A stretch of 32,992 nt of DNA, taken from positions 1 to 32,992 of the forward strand of contig PEYN01000119.1 in assembly GCA_002774355.1 (NCBI GenBank), given 5' to 3'. Shown one piece after another: positions 27,233 to 32,992 of this stretch (positions are counted from its first letter, which is position 1; each line of letters opens with the position of its first letter). Under the pieces are notes generated by a model that was given only the letters and a program-made list of their open reading frames with translations, was not told the origin of the DNA and did not search any database. Source of the DNA: Candidatus Marinimicrobia bacterium CG08_land_8_20_14_0_20_45_22 (GTDB lineage Bacteria; Fidelibacterota; UBA2242). A program made the translations under genes and the position numbers.

Positions 27233-28312
27233 TTATTTTTCCTGCTTGTAGGTTTGAATTTCCTGAATTCCATCGATGGCTCGGAATCCGCCAGTCGCCA
27301 TCGCTTCCAATTCGTTTTCACCGGGATAGACGGAAATCTCAGCAAGAAAACCAACCCGCTCCCGAATCATCGCGATTATCTTTTCTGATCTTGCCAGTCC
27401 GCCGGTTATGATAATCCGATCGACTTTCCCTTTCAGAACCGTTGCGTAAGCGCCAATTTCTTTTGAAATCTGATAAATCATTGCCGTAAAAATCAGTCGG
27501 GCGTAATCATCGCCTTTTTCGATTCGGGACAAAACTTCGCGCACATCATTCGTCCCGAGATAAGCTTTCAGTCCGGCGTTCTTGGAGAATTTCGTGTAAA
27601 ATTCTTTCATTGTATATTTTCTGGATGTCGCCAGCCGAAGTAGTTGTTCCAAAGGCATAGAGCCGGCTCGTTCCGGCGAGAATGGCCCCATTCCCATCAA
27701 AGCGTCATTGCAATCGATGATATTGCCGTGATCAATCGCCGCAATCGTGATACCGCCGCCCAAATGCGCGATAACAAAATTGGATTCGCAGATCGATTTC
27801 CCGAGTTTTTCAGATTCTTTCCGAACGCAAGCGTTGACGTTCAGCGCATGAAGCCTGCTCCGACGGACAATTTCCGGCGTTCCCGAAATCCGCGCTTCCG
27901 GAATAAACTCATCGACGGTCACCGGATCGACGACAAATGCCGGAACGTTGTATTCTTTGGCAACTCCATCGGCAATCGAAGCACCGAGATTGCTCGCATG
28001 AATGGCGTATTTGCAGTTAATCGCATCATCCATCATCGCTTCATTGACCCGATAAATCCCACTTTTCAGTGGGCGCAATAATCCACCTCTGCCAACAACC
28101 GCAATCAAATCGTGTTCGTTTAGCCATTTTTTGAAAGTCCGATTGACGATCTCAATGCGAAGCGGCAGTTGTTCCTGAATATTCGGCATATTGCTGATGG
28201 CGGTTCCCGCGTGATCGATATTTTCAACAAAAACGGCGCCGTCTCGGTCAAAAAGTGCCAACTTGGTAGAAGTCGACCCGGGATTAATGACTAAAATTGC
28301 TTCTTTTTTCAC
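27233..28312 (-). CDS. buk: butyrate kinase
   Basis: 359 residues of the acetate/butyrate kinase (ASKHA) fold, making butyrate and ATP from butyryl-phosphate. The first phosphate-binding loop is VINPGSTSTKLALF, then VGRGGLLRPLKSGIYRVNE, FVIAHLGGGITIAAIDHG and RIIITGGLARSEKI. These and the length favour butyrate kinase over the about 400-residue acetate kinase. The start is GTG at 28310-28312 with AAGGA about 9 nt upstream. It precedes ptb in the same transcript, the reverse of the classical clostridial ptb-buk order. Confidence 0.93.
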   Translation of the reverse strand: MKKEAILVINPGSTSTKLALFDRDGAVFVENIDHAGTAISNMPNIQEQLPLRIEIVNRTFKKWLNEHDLIAVVGRGGLLRPLKSGIYRVNEAMMDDAINCKYAIHASNLGASIADGVAKEYNVPAFVVDPVTVDEFIPEARISGTPEIVRRSRLHALNVNACVRKESEKLGKSICESNFVIAHLGGGITIAAIDHGNIIDCNDALMGMGPFSPERAGSMPLEQLLRLATSRKYTMKEFYTKFSKNAGLKAYLGTNDVREVLSRIEKGDDYARLIFTAMIYQISKEIGAYATVLKGKVDRIIITGGLARSEKIIAMIRERVGFLAEISVYPGENELEAMATGGFRAIDGIQEIQTYKQEK

Positions 28313-28487
28313 TTTAAGATTCCTTCTGATGACAAATATTTATCTCGTGAATCGTAGAATTTCAAAGTTAGGATTTTACAAATTCAATGCCAGAGAGCCG
28401 AATTGAATTTTTCCGTCTGAATCGTTCAAAGGTCGGTAGCAATTCGCGAATGGTTTCTTAGAAATGAAAGAGTATTTTTCCTAAAAA

Positions 28488-28550
28488 GTTGAAAATTGAA
28501 GATTCACTGGTGGAGAATTGAAGAGTGAGGGCTGAAGATCGATAGTTAAA
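28488..28550 (+). repeat. AT-rich intergenic repeat arm (left)
   Basis: Contains GTTGAAAATTGAAGATTC, then GGTGGAGAATTGAAGAG and GGCTGAAGATCGATAGTT. It is related to the arm at 17786-17821 and to 15066-15118. It faces the inverted arm at 28700-28738 across about 150 bases. Confidence 0.55.
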
Positions 28551-28699
28551 AACTAAAAAATAAAAGTAACTTCAGAGGACGGTGATTTCGCAGAGAAAAT
28601 TCACTTTAAAACATTAATTGAAAAACGAGTCCAGAACACTGAATTTCAGATACCTATTGTTTCAACTTTTCTACCGCTTCCGTTTTCCCCACAATTATA

Positions 28700-28738
28700 A
28701 ATTTTCAACCTCCAACATTCAATTTTCAATTTCTCCCC
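28700..28738 (-). repeat. AT-rich intergenic repeat arm (right, inverted)
   Basis: Read on the minus strand it contains GAAATTGAAAATTGAATG and then TTGGAGGTTGAAAATT. It shares the TTGAATG-TGGAG-TTG core with the right arm at 17842-17873, and both right arms are in the inverted orientation. Confidence 0.55.
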
Positions 28739-28787
28739 AGAATTCTCCTTTGGCATTTCATTGTGGGTTGACTAAATTCTTACGCCC

Positions 28788-29546
28788 ATGAGAGAGAATG
28801 TATATTTCGTTTCTGATGTCCACCTCCGGTTAAAGGAGTCTGTTTCCGAAACGATCAAAAAGCAACGGCTCTTCGGTTTATTCGATGAGATTATGCGCCA
28901 AAATGCTTCACTTTGGATTGTCGGTGACTTGTTCGACTTTTGGTTCGAATATAAACACGTCATTCCGCGTCAGTTCTTTTCGGTATTAAGGAAACTACAG
29001 GAAATGACCCAATCGGGTTGCGAAATTCACATCCTCGGCGGAAACCACGACTATTGGTTAGGCAGTTTTATTTCCAACGAGATCGGGTTGAAAATCCATC
29101 CAAGTCCTATTGCTTATTCCATCGGCGGCAAGTCGTTTTTCATCACACATGCTGACGGAATTCTCAAAAGAGATCGCTGGTACAGGGTGATGCGATGGAT
29201 ATTCCGTAATCCGGTGACCATTGCCTTGTTCCGGATGATTCACCCGGGATTAGCGTTTGGATTGGCGGCGAAAATTTCCCAAAAAAGCCGACACTTTTCA
29301 ATGCGTGATATCGAACTCGAAACACAGGAACGCTCAGAATTAATACTTTACGGGCAGGAACGGCTGAAAGAATCTTACGACTATGTCATCACCGGCCATT
29401 TCCACCTACCAACCTTTTATTTAGAAGGTGAAAAAAAGATTGTCAATCTTGGCGACTGGATGAAATATTTTACATTTGGGCACTTCGATGGTCAGGATTT
29501 CCGTCTCTGCTACTGGAAATGTGAAGATTCTCAGCCAATAAAGTAA
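28788..29546 (+). CDS. lpxH: UDP-2,3-diacylglucosamine pyrophosphohydrolase (LpxH)
   Basis: 252 residues of the calcineurin-like metallophosphoesterase family, cleaving UDP-2,3-diacylglucosamine to lipid X in lipid A synthesis at the inner membrane face. The metal ligands are visible in order: D10 and H12 (SDVHL), D47 (GDLFDFW), N86/H87 (GGNHDYW), H121 (THAD), H204 and H206 (TGHFH). Length is near the 240-residue norm. No Shine-Dalgarno sequence is seen before the ATG. It indicates an LPS-making cell. The neighbouring plus-strand genes have their own promoter, so it may be transcribed alone. Confidence 0.9.
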   Translation: MRENVYFVSDVHLRLKESVSETIKKQRLFGLFDEIMRQNASLWIVGDLFDFWFEYKHVIPRQFFSVLRKLQEMTQSGCEIHILGGNHDYWLGSFISNEIGLKIHPSPIAYSIGGKSFFITHADGILKRDRWYRVMRWIFRNPVTIALFRMIHPGLAFGLAAKISQKSRHFSMRDIELETQERSELILYGQERLKESYDYVITGHFHLPTFYLEGEKKIVNLGDWMKYFTFGHFDGQDFRLCYWKCEDSQPIK

Positions 29547-29565
29547 CAAAATGAAAAATTTTTGC

Positions 29566-29594
29566 TTGACATATCGGATCGAAAATTCTAATAT
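29566..29594 (+). promoter_or_regulatory. near-consensus sigma-70 promoter
   Basis: TTGACA (29566-29571), a 17-base spacer and TAATAT (29589-29594). The predicted transcript start near 29601 lies about 20 nt before the ATG at 29623. Its position rules out the in-frame ATG at 29551 as the start of the next gene. Confidence 0.75.
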
Positions 29595-29622
29595 CAAGCG
29601 GACAAATAGAAAAGAAACAAAT

Positions 29623-30717
29623 ATGAAACCACTCATCAGAACCAGCCTTATCGCTTTCACTCTCGCTTTTGCCTCATGTAGTTCAAAAGTTGCGACAATC
29701 ACAACCAAAGACATCGAACAGTTGCGCGTCGATTATAACAAGGGCAAGATTCAAACGATGGACGACCTGATTGCCATTTATAAAGACCCGACGCAACCAA
29801 TCGAGACGCGCATTGCCGCTATGCAAGCGCTCGCGCAAACTAAGCATCCGGATGCCCTGAAAATTATGTACGATTTCATGAATCAGAGCATCGGTCTGAA
29901 TTACGCGCTTCTGACGGCGACTTCCAATGCACTTGTCGAGAATCCGACGCCGGAAAATATAAAGGCGATGGTCAACGGCATCGTTCAGGCACAAAAACGG
30001 TACAGCGAATACCGCACCCATGTCTTCTCTAAACTCGAAACGGTAAAAGCCGAGATCAAAGTCGAGCAGATTCTAAATCTGTATGCGGCGGAAAAAGAGA
30101 ATTACATGCTGATGCAGGAATCTTTGACGAAAGTTATGGGATCGCTTGGAGACGACAAAGTCGTCCCAATTCTTATCGCCATCGCCAAAGACAATAGCGT
30201 TAAAATTTCTATCCGTTCTCTTGCTCTCGAACTACTTGGGAAGAAAACGCATCCATTAGTCACTCAGACATTTATCGAAATGCTTGGCGATCCGGAAACA
30301 CAACTACAGGTTCGCGACTTTGCGTTTAAAGCTATCGCTGACGTCAAAGAATCACGCGTCCTGCTGGCGCTTCTCGAAACTTTTAATAAAAGCCACGAAG
30401 AATACCTAAACTTGCTGGAAGCGTTAATGAAAGCGCTGGGCGATTATAATGATCCTGCTGTCGTTCCAACACTGATTGAAATCGCTAAGGATACCGAATT
30501 CCCGATGACGATTCGCAAAGATGCTCTCACCGCATTGATTAAATTCAAAGATCCGAAGGTTTTCGAAAAACTTTTACCGATGTTCGAAAATCCGAATAAT
30601 TTTGTCCTGTTCGACCAGATGACGACAATGGCGACGCAGATAGGCGGAACCGCTCCGCTCAATAAACTTCGACTGACTGCATTGAAAGCCCAACAAAACG
30701 CTCAGGTGACCCAATGA
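29623..30717 (+). CDS. HEAT-repeat lipoprotein of unknown function
   Basis: 364 residues from ATG 29623; an upstream in-frame ATG at 29551 would place the promoter inside the gene and hide the signal peptide. The N-terminus is a lipoprotein signal (KPLIRTSLIAFTLAFASC) with lipobox FASC and C19 as the lipidated residue. The rest is built of helical HEAT-like repeats of about 35-40 residues, with recurring VVPILIAIAKD, VVPTLIEIAKD and KFKDPKVFEKLLPMF segments and repeated RxxALxAL helices. Such scaffolds bind partner proteins; no catalytic site is seen. Its stop overlaps the start of the next gene (ATGA), so the two are coupled. Location is likely periplasmic, anchored to a membrane. Confidence 0.75.
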   Translation: MKPLIRTSLIAFTLAFASCSSKVATITTKDIEQLRVDYNKGKIQTMDDLIAIYKDPTQPIETRIAAMQALAQTKHPDALKIMYDFMNQSIGLNYALLTATSNALVENPTPENIKAMVNGIVQAQKRYSEYRTHVFSKLETVKAEIKVEQILNLYAAEKENYMLMQESLTKVMGSLGDDKVVPILIAIAKDNSVKISIRSLALELLGKKTHPLVTQTFIEMLGDPETQLQVRDFAFKAIADVKESRVLLALLETFNKSHEEYLNLLEALMKALGDYNDPAVVPTLIEIAKDTEFPMTIRKDALTALIKFKDPKVFEKLLPMFENPNNFVLFDQMTTMATQIGGTAPLNKLRLTALKAQQNAQVTQ

Positions 30718-31433
30718 AAACACATCGTATCTTTACTGTCGCTTTCATTCTGCTCTTTTTGGTTGCATCCCGCGATCTATTCGCACAGGCAATGTCCAAA
30801 AGCGCGCTTCAGAAGAAATTTTTTGAAACGGATATGACGATCGACCAGTTACGAAAAGAATTAGCCGAAATCCGAAAACAAATTCACGAATTGGAAATCA
30901 CGGCTTCGGTTCCGTCCATCCGCAAGGAAATCAACAAAATGATCCAATTGCCGGAAATGAAACATGAAATTCTGCTTAACAACGGCACGATCGTCAAAGG
31001 TAAAATCGTTTACGAGGATTTCGACAAGATTGTCGTTCAGACACAAATTGGCGAGTTAACACTTTCTAAAAAAGAGATCAAAGTTACGCGCGAAGCCGAA
31101 CGACCCCAGGCAAAATGCGTCGTAGTAGGACCAATTACCGAGAAGATTTACGATAACATGCGCGTTTACACCGGACAATTGAAGAATGAAGGCATTCGCC
31201 GAGCAGACTTCCCGAAAATCATCTTCTATTTATACGACGAGAAAACCAACTTAGTAGCCACAGACTCCATGATCGTTCCCGGAACTTACCACATGTTTCT
31301 CAGCGGCGTTCAAACGGATGCTACTATCGAACCCGGTCAGACATTTCCGTTTGAATGCAGTGTCAGCTTTCACGAAAAAGCACCCATCAGCTACTATATC
31401 AAGAAAATTAGTTGGGAAGAATTCGATCGATAG
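30714..31433 (+). CDS. periplasmic coiled-coil protein of unknown function
   Basis: 239 residues. A signal peptide is clear (HRIFTVAFILLFLVASRDLFAQA, quoted in part: FILLFLVASRDLFAQA). Residues about 30-70 form a charged coiled coil (DQLRKELAEIRKQIHELEI), then a short beta domain with ILLNNGTIVKGKIVYEDFDK, which resembles small Sm-like/SH3-like strands seen in surface proteins. The C-terminal about 110 residues (KCVVVGPITEKIYDNMRVYT onward) look like an FxLYD-type immunoglobulin-like domain. Family assignment is tentative. It overlaps the HEAT lipoprotein by 4 nt and probably works with it in the envelope. Confidence 0.7.
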   Translation: MKTHRIFTVAFILLFLVASRDLFAQAMSKSALQKKFFETDMTIDQLRKELAEIRKQIHELEITASVPSIRKEINKMIQLPEMKHEILLNNGTIVKGKIVYEDFDKIVVQTQIGELTLSKKEIKVTREAERPQAKCVVVGPITEKIYDNMRVYTGQLKNEGIRRADFPKIIFYLYDEKTNLVATDSMIVPGTYHMFLSGVQTDATIEPGQTFPFECSVSFHEKAPISYYIKKISWEEFDR

Positions 31434-31448
31434 GTTAAAGACGGCTCA

Positions 31449-32366
31449 TCAAGTCAGCAAATCCCGAACATTCGACAATGGGATACTCTTCTCAATCGTC
31501 TCAAGATAATTCGTACTCAGATCAATATATCGGTTTATAACCGGATGTTTCTGCGCATCATATATCACTTTAACTTCTGGATGTAGCGGATTTTCCTTGC
31601 GGGTTTTAACAACCTTAGCAATTTCTCCAGAATTCAACTGAACATACAATCCGATCGGGTAAATGGAAATATAATCAATGAGAGCTTTCACTAAAAGCGA
31701 AGAGTAGGACGTTCCTTTCTGCAAAATGATTTGTTTGATGCCAATGGGTGGCACGAGTGCATCGCGGTGACAGCGAGGATGTATCATCGCTTCATAGGTG
31801 TCTATCATGGAAATTATCCGAGATTCTGGCAACAACTCATCTCCAAGCAAATGACCGGGATAACCGCGACCATTATCTTTTTCGTGATGCTGTAGAACAA
31901 TTTTAGCCAAATATTTTTGCGAGGCGTCCGATCTTAAAATCGCCTCTGCGCCCAACGCGGAATGGTCTCTGAATTTTTGGATCTCATACTGAGTCAAATA
32001 TTTTTCGTCTTTTCTGAGAATTTCTTGCGCCACTTTTGCGCTACCAATATCATGAATTAACGCGGCAGCGCATAACCTGATCTGTTCATCCGTAGAGTAT
32101 TTCAATCCTTTGGCAAGAAACGTTGAAAAAACTGCAACATTGACTGCATGCGAAATCGTGAGATCTTCGATGTCGAAATAATGAACGGCAAGCGAAGTCA
32201 AACCGGTTGATTCGTCGATATTTTTCACGATCTCTTCGGATAATTCAAAAAGTTCACCTACCTGAAATCTATCGGAAGTCCGAAGCATATTTTGGCGAGT
32301 TTCGATATATTCTAGCGCTTTTTTATACAGCACTTTCGGATTTCGCGTTTGTTCGGTAAGCATCAT
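31449..32366 (-). CDS. HD-GYP domain protein (cyclic-di-GMP phosphodiesterase type)
   Basis: 305 residues. Residues about 60-240 form an HD-GYP domain with metal ligands H73, H105-D106 (ALIHDIG), H135 (RDHSALGA) and H160-H161-E162 leading into GRGYP (166-170). The family's HHExxDGxGYP appears here as HHEKDNGRGYP, with Asn in place of Asp, a known variation. The expected activity is breakdown of cyclic di-GMP. There is no receiver, PAS or membrane domain, only a helical N-terminus of about 60 residues and a C-terminal extension of about 80 residues. It lies 19 nt after the PEPCK gene and is probably co-transcribed. It converges on the gene ending at 31433. Confidence 0.82.
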   Translation of the reverse strand: MMLTEQTRNPKVLYKKALEYIETRQNMLRTSDRFQVGELFELSEEIVKNIDESTGLTSLAVHYFDIEDLTISHAVNVAVFSTFLAKGLKYSTDEQIRLCAAALIHDIGSAKVAQEILRKDEKYLTQYEIQKFRDHSALGAEAILRSDASQKYLAKIVLQHHEKDNGRGYPGHLLGDELLPESRIISMIDTYEAMIHPRCHRDALVPPIGIKQIILQKGTSYSSLLVKALIDYISIYPIGLYVQLNSGEIAKVVKTRKENPLHPEVKVIYDAQKHPVINRYIDLSTNYLETIEKSIPLSNVRDLLT

Positions 32367-32385
32367 ATTCCCTCAGGAAACTGAA

Positions 32386-32992
32386 TTAATTTAGTCTTGA
32401 TAAAAAATCGAATGGATTAATGATATCCTTTGAATATTTTTCCTTCGCCAAGCGTAAACTGGCTCGCTGTTTTCCGAACCAGTTTAAAAACTCTTTCGGT
32501 GCGGCTTCTTCCAGAAAACCTTTTTCCAAACGATCTAATTTTGCTAAAAGTTTATCGATCCGAATTGAAAATTGATTCTCGTACTGTTCCCGTGAATAAT
32601 CTTTATTCAATGTCGCTTGAAAGAGATTCCGGATGTCCTCATATTTCGGGATAAAACCGATTGGCGTTTCGATGGCTTCATAATCTCCGTGAACGCGACC
32701 TTCCGCCCAGAGAATCCAGACTTTTTTATCAATTTTATCATTCAGGTATTCGCCGGATTGATCTTTCAGAAAATAGTTCGTTGAGAAAATCAGCGGCGTT
32801 TTTTTCATTCGACGTCCAAATGCCAGATGGTTTTCGATATATTTTCCCAATGGAACGACAATGAAATCCAGATTGGCCATCGGCGAATGCGCGCGCTGTC
32901 CTTCTTTTCCAAGAGTTGCCGCTGTGGTTTCGGACTCCAAAGTCGCGCCAATAAAAACGCCGTGTTCCCAGTTGAATGATTGATAAACAGGA
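32386..32992 (-). CDS. pckG: phosphoenolpyruvate carboxykinase (GTP), C-terminal part (runs off window)
   Basis: The frame is open to the window end; 201 residues are visible, the C-terminal third of a roughly 600-residue enzyme that interconverts oxaloacetate and PEP with GTP/GDP. The diagnostic run FNWEHGVFIGATLESETTAA corresponds to the GTP-PEPCK nucleotide-binding region, and STNYFLKDQSGEYLNDKI to the FNVNWFRKDENGKFLWPGF segment. TPIGFIPK is also family-typical. In the central positions the sequence departs from well-studied enzymes (no WPGFGEN), but this also holds for divergent bacterial forms. A TTG at 32938-32940 is internal, not a start. In an anaerobe it may run in the carboxylating direction. 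Confidence 0.8.
   Translation of the reverse strand, partial: PVYQSFNWEHGVFIGATLESETTAATLGKEGQRAHSPMANLDFIVVPLGKYIENHLAFGRRMKKTPLIFSTNYFLKDQSGEYLNDKIDKKVWILWAEGRVHGDYEAIETPIGFIPKYEDIRNLFQATLNKDYSREQYENQFSIRIDKLLAKLDRLEKGFLEEAAPKEFLNWFGKQRASLRLAKEKYSKDIINPFDFLSRLN

Larger units (their letters stand above)
28313..28787. other. gene-free divergent region with repeat arms
   Basis: 475 bases between the divergent butyrate kinase and LpxH genes. It is AT-rich, has no credible reading frame, and contains two arms of the intergenic repeat family described at 28488-28550 and 28700-28738. Promoters for both flanking genes should lie here. A TTGACT at 28768-28773 lacks a matching -10 box. Confidence 0.5.

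Noticed and set aside
28768-28790. TTGACT as -35 box for LpxH
   Set aside because: No -10 box at 16-18 bases; the position would fall at or after the start codon.
29551-29622. Earlier ATG for the HEAT lipoprotein
   Set aside because: It would place the near-consensus promoter inside the gene and bury the lipoprotein signal 24 residues from the N-terminus.

Overview
The window looks like a chromosomal segment of an anaerobic, diderm (LPS-bearing) bacterium of the Fibrobacterota-Chlorobiota-Bacteroidota (FCB) type, for example a Marinimicrobia, KSB1 or Calditrichota-like lineage. The evidence is a PorV/PorQ-family outer-membrane protein, a large secreted protein with a Por-type (T9SS-like) C-terminal domain, LpxH of lipid A synthesis, a V/A-type ATPase, pyruvate:ferredoxin oxidoreductase and a PPi-type phosphofructokinase. 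The phylum cannot be fixed from this window. No rRNA, tRNA, CRISPR array or intact transposase was seen. Layout: (1) 1-3072, minus strand: the wreck of a type I restriction-modification island. It holds two RhuM N-termini, the first codons of an HsdM, two HsdS C-terminal tails, an intact AlbA_2/GHKL-type ATP-binding protein and a small membrane-anchored protein of unknown function. (2) 3073-3393: noncoding, with a GC-rich palindromic patch. (3) 3394-12975, minus strand: a complete V/A-type ATPase operon in transcription order G/H-C-I-K-F-E-A-B-D, followed without a visible break by a UspA-family protein and a PtsN-like EIIA protein. (4) 13312-17746, minus strand: mutS, a PorV-like protein and a small beta-barrel-like protein, ended by a hairpin at 13131-13166. 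(5) 17926-22865, minus strand: pyruvate:ferredoxin oxidoreductase and PPi-dependent phosphofructokinase, each followed by a clear intrinsic terminator. (6) 23088-26245, plus strand: one secreted-protein gene of about 1,050 codons that carries a 1-nt frameshift and an in-frame stop. (7) 26315-28312, minus strand: butyrate kinase and phosphate butyryltransferase. (8) 28788-31433, plus strand: LpxH, a HEAT-repeat lipoprotein with a near-consensus sigma-70 promoter, and a periplasmic coiled-coil protein. (9) 31449-32992, minus strand: an HD-GYP protein and the C-terminal half of GTP-dependent PEP carboxykinase, cut by the window edge. How the genes fit together: PPi-PFK, PFOR, Ptb/Buk, GTP-PEPCK and the V-ATPase form a coherent energy-sparing fermentative set. 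They imply glycolysis using pyrophosphate, oxidation of pyruvate to acetyl-CoA with reduced ferredoxin, ATP from acyl-phosphate, and a rotary ATPase exchanging ATP for an ion gradient. PorV and the secreted protein point to a T9SS-like export route. An AT-rich intergenic repeat family occurs at least in three gaps and seems to have supplied the first codons of the PorV reading frame. The most unusual parts are the mosaic defence-island remnant, the doubly broken secreted gene, the ATPase operon with Usp and EIIA genes at its end, and the intergenic repeats.
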